Shown piece by piece: positions 26,641-35,217 of a stretch of DNA of 64,000 nucleotides. The notes beneath the pieces were generated by a model. The model made no database searches. It saw nothing but the letters and a program-made list of their open reading frames with translations, and was not told where the DNA came from. Origin of the DNA: Mameliella sp. MMSF_3455. GTDB lineage: Bacteria > Pseudomonadota > Alphaproteobacteria > Rhodobacterales > Rhodobacteraceae. Where the stretch lies: the NCBI RefSeq assembly GCF_030733205.1, contig NZ_JASHJL010000003.1, positions 124,001-188,000 of the forward strand, given 5' to 3'. The translations under genes were made by a program, and so were the position numbers. Every line of letters begins with the position of its first letter. The first letter of the stretch is position 1.

Positions 26641-27132
26641 ATGCTGAAACGCATCTTTCCGCACCCTCTGCTGAGCATGACCCTGCTTCTGGTCTGGCTG
26701 ATGCTGGTCAACAAGGTCACGCCGGGCAACGTCCTGCTGGGTGGTTTCCTCGGGATCGTCGTGCCGATCCTGACCTCGCCCTACTGGCCCGGCCGGCCGC
26801 GTCTGAAACGGCCTCTGATGGCGGTGCCTTACGTCCTTCTGGTGATCTGGGACATCATCGTTGCCAATATCCAGGTGGCCATGATCATCCTGTTCAAGCC
26901 GCGCGCTCGGATCCATTCCAAGTGGGTCGTCGTCCCGCTGGATCTGACATCGGCCGAGGCGATTACCGTGCTTGCCGGGACCATCACCATGACGCCCGGC
27001 ACCGTGTCCGCCCTGCTGTCCGCAGACGGGACGTCCTTGCTGGTGCATTGCCTGCACACGGATGATCCGGACAGCGTCCGCGACGAGATCAAGACCCGCT
27101 ACGAAGCCCGGCTGAAGGAGATTTTCGGATGA
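26641..27132 (+). CDS. mrpE: Mrp antiporter subunit E
   Basis: 163 residues. Two to three N-terminal spans ('PLLSMTLLLVWLMLVNKVTP') followed by a soluble domain with 'VPLDLTSAEAITVLAGTITM' and 'TPGTVSALLSADGTSLLVHC', the MrpE/MnhE signature. Subunit E helps assemble or stabilise the complex. ATG 3 bp after mrpD; overlaps mrpF by 4 bp. Confidence 0.92.
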   Translation: MLKRIFPHPLLSMTLLLVWLMLVNKVTPGNVLLGGFLGIVVPILTSPYWPGRPRLKRPLMAVPYVLLVIWDIIVANIQVAMIILFKPRARIHSKWVVVPLDLTSAEAITVLAGTITMTPGTVSALLSADGTSLLVHCLHTDDPDSVRDEIKTRYEARLKEIFG

Positions 27133-27398
27133 TCACCTACGCTTTGTATTTCGCGATCGGCTGTTTCGGCCTCGGGCTTTTGTTCAACCTCTGGCGTATC
27201 GTGACCGGGCCGGGTCAGGCCGACCGGGTGCTTGCCCTGGACACGATGGTGATCAACATCATCGCGCTGCTTGTCCTCTACGGGATCCTGCAAGGCACAG
27301 CGATCTATTTCGAAGCCTCGATGCTGGTCGCGATGGTCGGTTTCGTGTCCACCGTCGCCTATTGCCGCTTTCTTCTTCGCGGCGACATCATCGAATAA
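27129..27398 (+). CDS. mrpF: Mrp antiporter subunit F
   Basis: 89 residues, three spans. The family pattern 'RIVTGPGQADRVLALDTMVI' after the first span is clear, followed by 'NIIALLVLYGILQGTAIYFE' and a third helix. Small integral subunit of the Mrp complex. ATGA overlap with mrpE. Confidence 0.92.
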   Translation: MITYALYFAIGCFGLGLLFNLWRIVTGPGQADRVLALDTMVINIIALLVLYGILQGTAIYFEASMLVAMVGFVSTVAYCRFLLRGDIIE

Positions 27399-27410
27399 GG
27401 GAGGACGATC

Positions 27411-27791
27411 ATGTTTGCAGAAATCCTTGTGTCGGCCTTCCTCATTATCGCAGGGATCTTCGGCCTTGTCGGGTCTCTGGGCCTGTTGAAGCTGGACGAT
27501 ACGATGCAGCGCCTGCACGCGCCCACCAAGGCCACGACCCTGGGCGTGGGCGGGGTATTGATCGCCTCGATGCTGTATTTCCTGCTGGTCAAGGACAAGC
27601 TGTCCTTTCACGAATTGCTCATTACCCTGTTCCTGTTCCTGACCGCACCGGTCACGGCCCTGTTCATCGCGCAAACGCATATCCTGATGGGGCTGCGGCG
27701 GCGCGACCTGCCCCCAACCGGGGGAGAACACGACTGGTCGATCTACGACGATCCGCCAGAGCAGGAGCCCCGGGAAGCAGACCAGACCTAG
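27411..27791 (+). CDS. mrpG: Mrp antiporter subunit G
   Basis: 126 residues with three spans. 'FGLVGSLGLLKLDDTMQRLH' and 'APTKATTLGVGGVLIASMLY' are the MrpG/MnhG signature. A 30-residue acidic tail is longer than minimal homologues. GGAGG lies 8 bp before the ATG. Last gene of the operon; a strong bidirectional terminator follows. Confidence 0.92.
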   Translation: MFAEILVSAFLIIAGIFGLVGSLGLLKLDDTMQRLHAPTKATTLGVGGVLIASMLYFLLVKDKLSFHELLITLFLFLTAPVTALFIAQTHILMGLRRRDLPPTGGEHDWSIYDDPPEQEPREADQT

Positions 27792-27814
27792 TCCTGAACT
27801 GCACCACGGAACGA

Positions 27815-27848
27815 AAAACGCCCGCCGGATCGCTCCGGCGGGCGTTTT
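27815..27848. terminator. Bidirectional terminator between mrpG and icd
   Basis: Perfect 15-bp stem AAAACGCCCGCCGGA / TCCGGCGGGCGTTTT with a 4-nt loop; A-run on one side and T-run on the other, so it can end both convergent transcripts. Confidence 0.92.
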
Positions 27849-27866
27849 CCTTTTTATGTCAGGAAA

Positions 27867-30068
27867 TTACGAGATGATTGCGTTCAACGTCGCCGAGGGG
27901 CGCATCACGGATGCCGTCTTGTCCGCGTCCCCGTGGTAGTAGCCACCGAGGTCTGCAGGGCTGCCCTGTGCCGCCGCCAGTTCGCCGGTGATCGCTGCTT
28001 CGCCGTCGGCCAGGGCCTTGGCGATCGGCGCGAAATGCGCGGCCAGTTCGGCATCATCGCTTTGCGCGGCCAGCGCCTCGGCCCAGTAGCGCGCGAACCA
28101 GTAGTGGCTGTCGCGGTTGTCGGGCTCACCCACCTTGCGGCTGGGGCTGCGGTCATTGTCGAGGATCCCCTGGGTCGCGGTTTCCACCGCCTCGCCCAGC
28201 ACCCGCGCCTTGGCGTTGTCGCGCGCATCCGCCAGGAACTTGAAGCTTTCACCCAGCGCACAGAACTCGCCAAGGCTGTCCCAACGCAGGTGGTTTTCCG
28301 CCTGCAACTGCTGGACGTGCTTGGGGGCAGAACCGCCGGCGCCCGTCTCGAACAGCCCGCCGCCATTCATCAGCTTGACGATGGACAGCATCTTGGCGCT
28401 CGTCGCCAGTTCGAGGATCGGGAAGAGGTCGGTCAGGTAGTCGCGCAGGACGTTGCCCGTGATGGCAATCGTGTTCTCGCCCTTGGTGATGGTTTCGAGG
28501 CTGGCACGGGTTGCCGCGCGCGGCGCCATGATCTCGAACTTGTCGGCCACGCCCTTCGCTTCGAGAATCGGTTTGACGTAGGCGATCAGCTGCGCGTCGT
28601 GGGCGCGGTTTTCGTCCAGCCAGAAGATCGCGCGATAGCCGGTGGCCTTCTGGCGTTCGATGGCCAGGTTCACCCAGTCCTCGATCGGCGCCTTGCGGGC
28701 CGAGGCCGACCGCCAGATGTCCCCCGCCTTGACCGCATGCGAATGCAGCACGGTGCCGTCTTCGAGGATCATCTTGACGGTGCCATCTTCCGGGATCTCG
28801 AAGGTGGTCGGGTGGCTGCCGTATTCCTCGGCCTTCTGTGCCATCAGACCTAGGTTCTGAACGGTGCCCGCGGTGGCCGGGTTCAGTTTGCCGTTGGCTT
28901 TGAAGAACTCGATGGTTTCGTCATAGACCGGCGCATAGCAGTTGTCCGGGATCACGCAGGTCGTGTCGTGCTCCTTGCCGTCCGGGCCCCAGCCCTTGCC
29001 GCCGGCGCGGATCAGCGCGGGCATCGAAGCGTCGATGATGACGTCGGACGGAACGTGCAGGTTGGTGATGCCCTTGTCGCTGTCGACCATATACATCGGC
29101 GGACGCTCGGCGCGGACCTCTTCGATCGCGGCCATGATTTCGGCATTGTCCTTCACGCGCTCCAGCAGGTCACCCATGCCGGCGTTCGGATTCACGCCTG
29201 CCGCCTTCATCTCATCGCCGAACTTCTCGAATACCGGCGCCAGCCATGCTTTGACCGCATGGCCAAAGATGATCGGGTCCGAGACCTTCATCATCGTCGC
29301 CTTCATGTGGAGCGAGAACAGCGTGCCGTCCGCTTTCACCTTCTCGATTTCCTCGGCCAGGAACTGGTCCAGCACGGCGGCCGACATGAAGGTCGCGTCG
29401 ACGACGGTGCCCTCGGGGTAGGACACGCCCTCTTTCAGGACGGTCTCGCCACCGGCGGTTTCCAGCACGATCTTGGCGGTCGCGGCCTTCGGCAGGGTGG
29501 CCGACACCTCGTTGGCGAAGAAATCATTGCCGGGCATGGAGGCGACGCGTGTCTTGCTGTCGGCTGTCCACTCGCCCATGCGGTGCGGGTTGTTCTGCGC
29601 GAATTTCTTGACGGCGGCGGCGGCGCGACGATCCGAGTTGCCTTCGCGCAGCACCGGGTTCACCGCCGACCCCTTGATGGTGTCGTACTTGGCGCGCACG
29701 GCCTTTTCCTCGTCGGTCGACGGGGAATAGGGGTAATCGGGCAGCGCGTAGCCCTGAGACTGCAGTTCCTTGACGGCGGCGACAAGCTGCGGTTCGGAGG
29801 CCGAGATGTTCGGCAGCTTGATGACGTTGGCCTCCGGCTTTTTCACCAGTTCACCCAGCGCTGCCAGGTCGTCGGACTGGCGCTGTTCCTCGGTCAGGAC
29901 CTCGGGGAAGGTGGCGATGATCCGGCCTGCAAGGCTGATGTCCTTGGTGCCCACCGACACGCCAGCGGCGGCGGCGAATTTCTGGATGATCGGAAGCAGA
30001 GAGGCCGAGGCCAGCTCGGGTGCTTCGTCGACCTTGGTGTAGATGATGTCGGGAGTGGAATCAGACAT
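27867..30068 (-). CDS. icd: Monomeric NADP-dependent isocitrate dehydrogenase
   Basis: 733 residues, the usual length for the monomeric (type II) enzyme and unrelated in layout to the dimeric one. It converts isocitrate to 2-oxoglutarate in the TCA cycle and makes NADPH. Characteristic segments are '[20 protein letters not shown]', '[14 protein letters not shown]', '[19 protein letters not shown]', '[20 protein letters not shown]' and '[17 protein letters not shown]'. I chose ATG at 30066-30068 ('[10 protein letters not shown]'); the 41-codon upstream extension is not protein-like. Monocistronic. Confidence 0.95.
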   Translation of the reverse strand: MSDSTPDIIYTKVDEAPELASASLLPIIQKFAAAAGVSVGTKDISLAGRIIATFPEVLTEEQRQSDDLAALGELVKKPEANVIKLPNISASEPQLVAAVKELQSQGYALPDYPYSPSTDEEKAVRAKYDTIKGSAVNPVLREGNSDRRAAAAVKKFAQNNPHRMGEWTADSKTRVASMPGNDFFANEVSATLPKAATAKIVLETAGGETVLKEGVSYPEGTVVDATFMSAAVLDQFLAEEIEKVKADGTLFSLHMKATMMKVSDPIIFGHAVKAWLAPVFEKFGDEMKAAGVNPNAGMGDLLERVKDNAEIMAAIEEVRAERPPMYMVDSDKGITNLHVPSDVIIDASMPALIRAGGKGWGPDGKEHDTTCVIPDNCYAPVYDETIEFFKANGKLNPATAGTVQNLGLMAQKAEEYGSHPTTFEIPEDGTVKMILEDGTVLHSHAVKAGDIWRSASARKAPIEDWVNLAIERQKATGYRAIFWLDENRAHDAQLIAYVKPILEAKGVADKFEIMAPRAATRASLETITKGENTIAITGNVLRDYLTDLFPILELATSAKMLSIVKLMNGGGLFETGAGGSAPKHVQQLQAENHLRWDSLGEFCALGESFKFLADARDNAKARVLGEAVETATQGILDNDRSPSRKVGEPDNRDSHYWFARYWAEALAAQSDDAELAAHFAPIAKALADGEAAITGELAAAQGSPADLGGYYHGDADKTASVMRPSATLNAIIS

Positions 30069-30463
30069 GTGTCCGGCCTTTCTCAGCAGAGGTGACGGTT
30101 GGCCCCTCCATAGGCCAAGCAGAGGGTCACGTCTACAGTATGCAGCCGTATACAGTGTCGCAATTGCGGGAAAGGCCGCGCCTGCGGCCATCTGTCAGAC
30201 CTTGGATCAGTGCGATTGGTCCTTTGGCCTTGAACTTCACGGGCGCGACCCAAATCATATAGGCAAACATGGATATGTCAGAACCGGCAAGATCCGGCAC
30301 GCATCCTTTACCGGACCCGCCATAAAGTCTCCCATCCTGAACTTCGGCATTTGGACCCGCAGCAGTGGCCACATCAAGGCGTACGACTATCGCTCTGCGG
30401 TAAATCTTCCCCGAGGATGGGCGGCCCACCTGCAAGGTAGGCTGCCCTGTCTGTTGAAGCGGT
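30069..30463. other. Non-coding stretch upstream of icd
   Basis: 395 bp between the ABC permease gene and icd, both on the minus strand. Open frames on both strands cross it but show no domain or ribosome site and run over real genes in another phase. Apart from the possible icd promoter I see no terminator or repeat here. Confidence 0.5.
30135..30163 (-). promoter_or_regulatory. Possible icd promoter
   Basis: On the minus strand, TTGCGA (30163-30158) and TACTGT (30140-30135) are separated by 17 bp and would start transcription about 60 bp before the icd ATG. The -35 is a good sigma-70 match; the -10 is weak. Confidence 0.3.
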
Positions 30464-31234
30464 TCAGGCCGTCTCGGACGAGACATGCCAGGCTGAGAAG
30501 CTATGCCGCAGACGCCCGATCAGGGTGTAGAGCAGCAGGCCGACCATCGCCAGGACGACGATCACGGCAAATAGCTCTGGGACGGCGAGGTTCTGCAGGT
30601 GTGCCACCGCCAGGTAGCCCAGCCCCTCGTTCCCGCCGATGAACTCACCAACGATGGCGCCGATCATGGCCAGTACCACGGCGACCTCTGTCCCGGTGAG
30701 GATCACCGGCAGGGCAGAGGGCACGTCGAGCAGGTAGAAGCGTTGCACGGGGTTCGCCTGCAGGATCGTGAACACGTCCTTGTCCCCCGGTTCGACCGAC
30801 TTGAAGGCCTGCAAGGCGTTGGAGAAGACGGGGAAAAAGGCCAGCGCCGCCGCGATGACGATCTTGGATTCCAGACCGAACCCGAACCACAGGATGAACA
30901 GCGGCGCGAGCGCGATCTTGGGGATCAGTTGCAACAGGACGATAAATGGCTTGGCGGCCCATTCGACCGGCGGAATTCGCGCCATGATGAACCCCAGGCT
31001 GATGCCCAGACCAACGGCGATCAAAAAGCCCGAAACCGCCTCTGTCACGGTCACAAGCGTATGGTCCCAAAGCTCGCGCGTCTGCACCATTTCGATCAGC
31101 GCCACGAGAATCGCCTCTGGCGGGGGCAGGACAAAGGCCGACACCTCTGCGGTGCGAACGTAAAAGGACCAGCCAACCAGAAAGAGGCAGACGGAAATCG
31201 CGGGTAGCGCGATCTTGAGCGTGCGTTCCGACAT
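30464..31234 (-). CDS. ABC transporter permease (SsuC/TauC-like)
   Basis: 256 residues, about six spans. The permease EAA loop is visible at 'VFSNALQAFKSVEPGD' and the segment 'IGAIVGEFIGGNEGLGYL' is typical of the TauC/SsuC/NrtB family. It pairs with the ATPase gene, whose stop it overlaps or abuts (31234), and with the Tat-exported binding protein upstream. Substrate is unknown; family members take up sulfonates, nitrate, pyrimidines or thiamine precursors. Confidence 0.85.
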   Translation of the reverse strand: MSERTLKIALPAISVCLFLVGWSFYVRTAEVSAFVLPPPEAILVALIEMVQTRELWDHTLVTVTEAVSGFLIAVGLGISLGFIMARIPPVEWAAKPFIVLLQLIPKIALAPLFILWFGFGLESKIVIAAALAFFPVFSNALQAFKSVEPGDKDVFTILQANPVQRFYLLDVPSALPVILTGTEVAVVLAMIGAIVGEFIGGNEGLGYLAVAHLQNLAVPELFAVIVVLAMVGLLLYTLIGRLRHSFSAWHVSSETA

Positions 31235-32010
31235 TATTCGCCCTCGCTCAGCTTGTGGCGCAACTCGCCGACCATCTTCTGGAACGACATGGATTGTTGC
31301 AGGTCCAACCCACGGGGCCGGTCGAACGGCATGTCGATCATCGCGGTGATCCGTGCCGGGCGCGGGGCCAGAACGACAACCCGGTCCGACAGGAAGGCAG
31401 CCTCGGAGATCGAATGCGTCACGAGAATCGTCGTCACGTTGGCGCGGGCGCAGACGTCCATCAACTCGATGTTGAGCGCGTCACGCGTCATGGCATCCAG
31501 AGCGCCGAAAGGTTCGTCCAGCAAGAGCAATTGGGGGTCGGTCACCAGCGCACGCGCCAAAGAGGCCCGCTGCCGCATCCCGCCGGACAGCGCATTGGGC
31601 CGGTGGTGGAGAAATTCCTTCAGTCCCACGGTCTCGCAGATCGCGGTGGCACGCTCGGTCCGCTCCTTGCGGCCAACGCCGGCGACCCGTAAGGGCAGGG
31701 CCACGTTGTCGACCACGGTGAACCAGGGGAAAAGGCGCGCCTCCTGGAACATCATCGACACGGGTCGCGTCGCGGCGGCAGATCGGCGCGTGCCGTTCCA
31801 GACTGCATTGCCGCGGATTTCGACGGTGCCCTTGGTCGGCGCTTCCAGCCCTGCGACGATGCGCAAGAGCGTGGTCTTGCCACAGCCTGACGGCCCGAGA
31901 AGCGAGACGAACTCGCCCCGCTCCATCGTCAGGTCAGCGTCCTTGATGGCGGTGACGGCACCGGGGCCGTCACCGAACACCTTGGTCAGACCGGAAACAT
32001 TGATTTCCAT
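31234..32010 (-). CDS. ABC transporter ATP-binding protein (TauB/SsuB-like)
   Basis: 258 residues. Walker A 'LLGPSGCGKTTLLRIVAG', signature 'LSGGMRQRASLARALV', Walker B 'LLLLDEPFGALD'. I chose the ATG at 32008-32010 because AGGACAGG precedes it; an ATG at 32037 overlapping the upstream stop is also possible and would add nine residues. Middle gene of the binding protein / ATPase / permease operon. Confidence 0.85.
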   Translation of the reverse strand: MEINVSGLTKVFGDGPGAVTAIKDADLTMERGEFVSLLGPSGCGKTTLLRIVAGLEAPTKGTVEIRGNAVWNGTRRSAAATRPVSMMFQEARLFPWFTVVDNVALPLRVAGVGRKERTERATAICETVGLKEFLHHRPNALSGGMRQRASLARALVTDPQLLLLDEPFGALDAMTRDALNIELMDVCARANVTTILVTHSISEAAFLSDRVVVLAPRPARITAMIDMPFDRPRGLDLQQSMSFQKMVGELRHKLSEGE

Positions 32011-32036
32011 CCTGTCCTGTCTCGCGTCAAAGGGCA

Positions 32037-33050
32037 TCACCCGATAGCCTTGTCGAGCGCCGCATTCGTGTAAAGCGACTTGGGATCGGGGGTGCCCTCG
32101 ATCATGCCTGCAGAGCTGAGAAGATTGACGGCGTTTTCCCAGACCTCGGGAATGTTGCGCAGCAGGTTTTCCTCGCCCTTGGCGACCCAGTTCCGGGCGT
32201 TTGTGGCAAGGTCCAGCTTGGCAACCTCGACGTCGTCAAGGCCGCGGACACTGTGCGTGTCCCCGATGGCCTTGAGGATCGGTTCAAGATCATCGGACTG
32301 GGCGATTTCCAGCGCGGCGCGGTGCGTCGCCTTCAGAAAGGCCGCGTATTTGTCGATATTGGCCTCGACGTCGTCGGGGCGGCCAACATAGACCTGTCCG
32401 GGCATACCGTCGTCCATCGGGATCGCCACGACGTTGTCGCGCGCGGCCTTGGCCTTGATCATCGAAGACGTGTTGCCGATGAAGGCACCGGCCCGTCCGG
32501 CCTCGATCAGCGCAAAAGACGCTGCGGTGTCGGCCACCTTGACCTTCTCGACCGTATCCGGTGAGGCGCCGCCGCTGAGCATGAGCAGATCAAGCGTGCC
32601 CTCCATCGACCCGCCGAGCGAGGCCATCCCCACAGTCCGACCCGTCAGGTCGGTGACGGCATTGACGGGGTTTTCCGACGAGGAGATCAGGAAAAAGGGC
32701 GAAAGTTGTGCGATGGTCGCGATCGAAATCAGCGGCGCGCCGTTGTTCACGCGCGACAGGATATAGTTCGTGCCGCCGGTGCGACCGGTATCCATCTGAT
32801 CCGCGAGCACCATCTGGGCCGCCATCGCGGCGCCCTTGCCCGCCTGGATCTGCATGTCCAGACCTTCATCGGCATAGTAGCCCGCTGCATCTCCGTACAG
32901 CACCGAGGCGAAGGACAAGGAGAAGCTGAAAGGCGTGATGAAGCGGAAGGTCCGGTCCTGGGCCGCTGCCGGTCCCCCGGCCGACAGATAGGCCATGCCG
33001 GCTGCGGATGCCCCCAGGAATGTGCGGCGGTTGAACTGTGAACGGGTCAT
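32037..33050 (-). CDS. Tat-exported ABC substrate-binding protein, NMT1/TauA-like
   Basis: 337 residues. A twin-arginine signal 'NRRTFLGASAAGMAYLSAGG' is followed by an NMT1/SsuA-type ligand-binding domain ('FASVLYGDAAGYYADEGLDM' is the usual opening). It captures an unknown small organic or inorganic anion for the following ATPase and permease. A perfect 16-bp palindrome lies 76 bp upstream. Confidence 0.85.
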   Translation of the reverse strand: MTRSQFNRRTFLGASAAGMAYLSAGGPAAAQDRTFRFITPFSFSLSFASVLYGDAAGYYADEGLDMQIQAGKGAAMAAQMVLADQMDTGRTGGTNYILSRVNNGAPLISIATIAQLSPFFLISSSENPVNAVTDLTGRTVGMASLGGSMEGTLDLLMLSGGASPDTVEKVKVADTAASFALIEAGRAGAFIGNTSSMIKAKAARDNVVAIPMDDGMPGQVYVGRPDDVEANIDKYAAFLKATHRAALEIAQSDDLEPILKAIGDTHSVRGLDDVEVAKLDLATNARNWVAKGEENLLRNIPEVWENAVNLLSSAGMIEGTPDPKSLYTNAALDKAIG

Positions 33051-33125
33051 TGCGTGGCTCTCCTGTGCGGATCTGCATTGTGATCCCGGTCACGGTAAAG
33101 ATGCACCGTTGCCCCACAATTAGTT

Positions 33126-33141
33126 GTTTTACAGGTAAAAC
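33126..33141. promoter_or_regulatory. Perfect palindrome upstream of the ABC uptake operon
   Basis: GTTTTAC-AG-GTAAAAC, 7-bp arms with a 2-bp centre, 76 bp upstream of the binding-protein ATG in a 274-bp gap. It looks like an operator for a dimeric repressor controlling the uptake operon. I do not recognise the regulator. Confidence 0.45.
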
Positions 33142-33290
33142 GCCCCGACTCTGTGACTGCCAACCCGCAAGATGAGGAACTTGGCGCCTGAAAGGTCAGT
33201 CTTCTTTGATCGTCAAGTTGTCTTTGAGCCGTTCGGCTTTGAAAACAATTGCAGTGCCTAGGTCAAACCGCGTTGACGAACGGATGTGCC

Positions 33291-33309
33291 GCCGCCCGTG
33301 ACGGGCGGC
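33291..33309 (-). terminator. Possible terminator hairpin after the DsrE gene
   Basis: GCCGCCCG-TGA-CGGGCGGC, an 8-bp perfect stem 16 bp after the DsrE-family stop. It lacks a T-run, so it may act weakly or only as a pause/stability structure. Confidence 0.45.
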
Positions 33310-33324
33310 GCCGGGCCCGGTCAA

Positions 33325-33783
33325 TCAGGGCTTGATGTAGGTGAAACCCTGCTGTTGCAGCTTGGACAGTTCGGCCACGCCCGAGGGCACGATATCATCT
33401 TCCCAGACATCGTAGAGATCGTTCGAATAGTCGATGTCGCGGCCTCTCAGCGTGTTGTTGCAGACGTGGAATGCCACGTTCTGGCCTTTGAGGCTGGCCA
33501 CTGTGGTTTTCATCGTGTCGTCGCCATTGGCAGCCGCCAGCAGCCCAACGCCGTTCCCGTGCAGGACCACCTTGATCTCCACGTTCTCGGCGCCGACCGC
33601 GTTGATATGGTTCTGAATGTTGCGCATCGCGCCCTTGTAGGCCTTGTTTCCATCGCCTCCGACGTAGTTGACGTGATAGACGACCTTCTGCTTGCCGTAA
33701 CCTTCGGCCTGTGCGGCGCCGGTCATGGCAAAGGCGGTCAGGGCGAGGCCCAGGATCGCGATCAGGCGGGTGAAATGGGTCAT
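33325..33783 (-). CDS. Exported DsrE/DsrF-like protein
   Basis: 152 residues with a Sec signal 'MTHFTRLIAILGLALTAFAM' and a DsrE/DsrF-like fold: 'KVVYHVNYVGGDGNKAYKGA' and a single conserved Cys in 'VAFHVCNNTLRGRDI'. Cytoplasmic DsrE proteins carry sulfur on such a cysteine; exported homologues occur in sulfur-oxidising Rhodobacterales, so a role in periplasmic sulfur chemistry is a reasonable guess. The ATG at 33783 is followed directly by the signal. It follows the PhnD-LuxR receptor gene on the same strand. Confidence 0.75.
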   Translation of the reverse strand: MTHFTRLIAILGLALTAFAMTGAAQAEGYGKQKVVYHVNYVGGDGNKAYKGAMRNIQNHINAVGAENVEIKVVLHGNGVGLLAAANGDDTMKTTVASLKGQNVAFHVCNNTLRGRDIDYSNDLYDVWEDDIVPSGVAELSKLQQQGFTYIKP

Positions 33784-33909
33784 TGTCTTTGTCTCCTCCC
33801 TTGGGGGCGGTCTGGTCCGCCCCGGTCTGGTCAGAATGATGCAGGGAGAAGGCATCCGCACACCCGGCGGATTCCCGTGATTCCTGCGGGTATTGACCCC
33901 GGGAAAACC

Positions 33910-35217
33910 CTAGGTTTCGGTATCGGGGGGCGAAACTTGCTGCCCGGCACGGGCAATCAGCTGGGCCGAGCTGCGCACCTCGAACTTGCGCAGAAGGTTG
34001 GCGCGGTGGAACTCGACCGTCTTGGGGCTGATGCCCAGCGCGGCGGCAATCTCCTTGGTGGAGTGGCCCTGGCCGATCTGCGTCAGCACCTGCTGTTCGC
34101 GCCGGGTCAGGGGGACATCTTCTGTCGGGGCAGCGGCGGGGGACGGAACCGGCCTGCGGTGGCGCTGGGCGACGACGGCCAGCGCTGCGGCCAGGGCCAG
34201 CGCGGCGAGGGTGAGCGCGATGGTGCCCAGCGGACTGCGGGCGGGCGGTTCTGCCCCGGGTGCCCGCGCGGCAAAGGCCGCCACCAGGGCGCGGGCCGCG
34301 CCATAGCTGACCGGGGCGCCCCACTGGTCGACCAGGTCGCTGTCGCCCGTCTGCAAGAGCGCCAGCGCCACCGCGTCGCGCAGGTCCGGATCGGTGCCGG
34401 ACAGTGCCAGGAAAGGCCACTCCGGGTAGAGCCGCGTGCTGATCGCCTCGGGGTGGGTGTAGGTGACATTGGCATTGAGCGCGCGCAGTGAGCCGTCGGG
34501 CACGCGTCCCTCATCGACGAGGTGCTCCAGCAGCCCGCTGCGGACGATCCCCGCATCCAGCCGCCCGTTCAGAACAGCGGCGGCGATGTCATCCTGCGGA
34601 AATCCCAGGAAGACCTGTTCGGCCGGGTCCTCGAACAGGTCGACGCCCTGGGAAAGGGCTTCGAACCAGGCGATCTGGAAACCGCCGAAGGCCTGTTGCG
34701 CCACGGCGCCCAGCCGGGCGCCGCGCAGATCGCCCAATGTGGTCAGGCCGCTGTCGGCGCGGACCAGCACCGTCGATCCGAATTGGCGGATGTGGGTTCC
34801 ATCGGGCAGGGCCCGCTTGCGCGTGGCCAGAACGCTCATCGGATAGAGATCGGCAAGCTGGATGTAGTGGCCGGGGTTCGTCACCAGAAAGTCGAGCCCG
34901 CCGGCATTGATGAGCGGACCGGCCGAGGTCAGCGTCACCGGCACGAAGCGCACGACATGGTCGGGAAGCTGCTTGGCGAGGTAGCGTTCCAGCGCCGTCC
35001 ACCGGGTTTCGCCCGCGTTCCAGCCACGATGGGCCAGGATGCCGATGCGCAGGATGGACGTGTCCGGCCCGCCCTGAGCTTGGCCGGAGGTGGCGACCCC
35101 GCAAACCAGCAGCAACGCCATGAGAAAGAGACGCAGACGCCTCGTGCCTCCAGCAGGGAAGAGCGACCGCCGAACGCGGGGCAGGGCAAGGAAGGGGCGC
35201 GGTCGCCCGGCGATCAA
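33910..35217 (-). CDS. One-component membrane receptor: PhnD-like periplasmic sensor, one TM, LuxR HTH
   Basis: 435 residues. After an N-terminal signal/anchor ('LRLFLMALLLVCGVATSGQA') comes a PhnD/SsuA-like substrate-binding domain ('ILRIGILAHRGWNAGETRW', 'DFLVTNPGHYIQLADLY', 'LDAGIVRSGLLEHLVDEGR'), then a TM helix near residues 330-350, then a LuxR-type HTH from about 370 ('LTRREQQVLTQIGQGHSTKE', 'TVEFHRANLLRKFEV'). This is the layout of the TtrS sensor domain, but with a DNA-binding domain in place of a kinase. The start is TTG at 35217, overlapping the MORN stop (TTGA); ATG at 35121 is an alternative. It may sense a sulfur oxyanion and control the DsrE gene; that is inference. Confidence 0.7.
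   Translation of the reverse strand: MIAGRPRPFLALPRVRRSLFPAGGTRRLRLFLMALLLVCGVATSGQAQGGPDTSILRIGILAHRGWNAGETRWTALERYLAKQLPDHVVRFVPVTLTSAGPLINAGGLDFLVTNPGHYIQLADLYPMSVLATRKRALPDGTHIRQFGSTVLVRADSGLTTLGDLRGARLGAVAQQAFGGFQIAWFEALSQGVDLFEDPAEQVFLGFPQDDIAAAVLNGRLDAGIVRSGLLEHLVDEGRVPDGSLRALNANVTYTHPEAISTRLYPEWPFLALSGTDPDLRDAVALALLQTGDSDLVDQWGAPVSYGAARALVAAFAARAPGAEPPARSPLGTIALTLAALALAAALAVVAQRHRRPVPSPAAAPTEDVPLTRREQQVLTQIGQGHSTKEIAAALGISPKTVEFHRANLLRKFEVRSSAQLIARAGQQVSPPDTET

Noticed and set aside
24967-27057. Long minus-strand open frame opposite mrpCDE
   Set aside because: His/Gln/Arg-rich shadow of high-GC genes; no domain and no ribosome site.
30043-30642. Plus-strand open frame in the icd upstream gap
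   Set aside because: No domain, no ribosome site, and the second half is antisense of the ABC permease gene.
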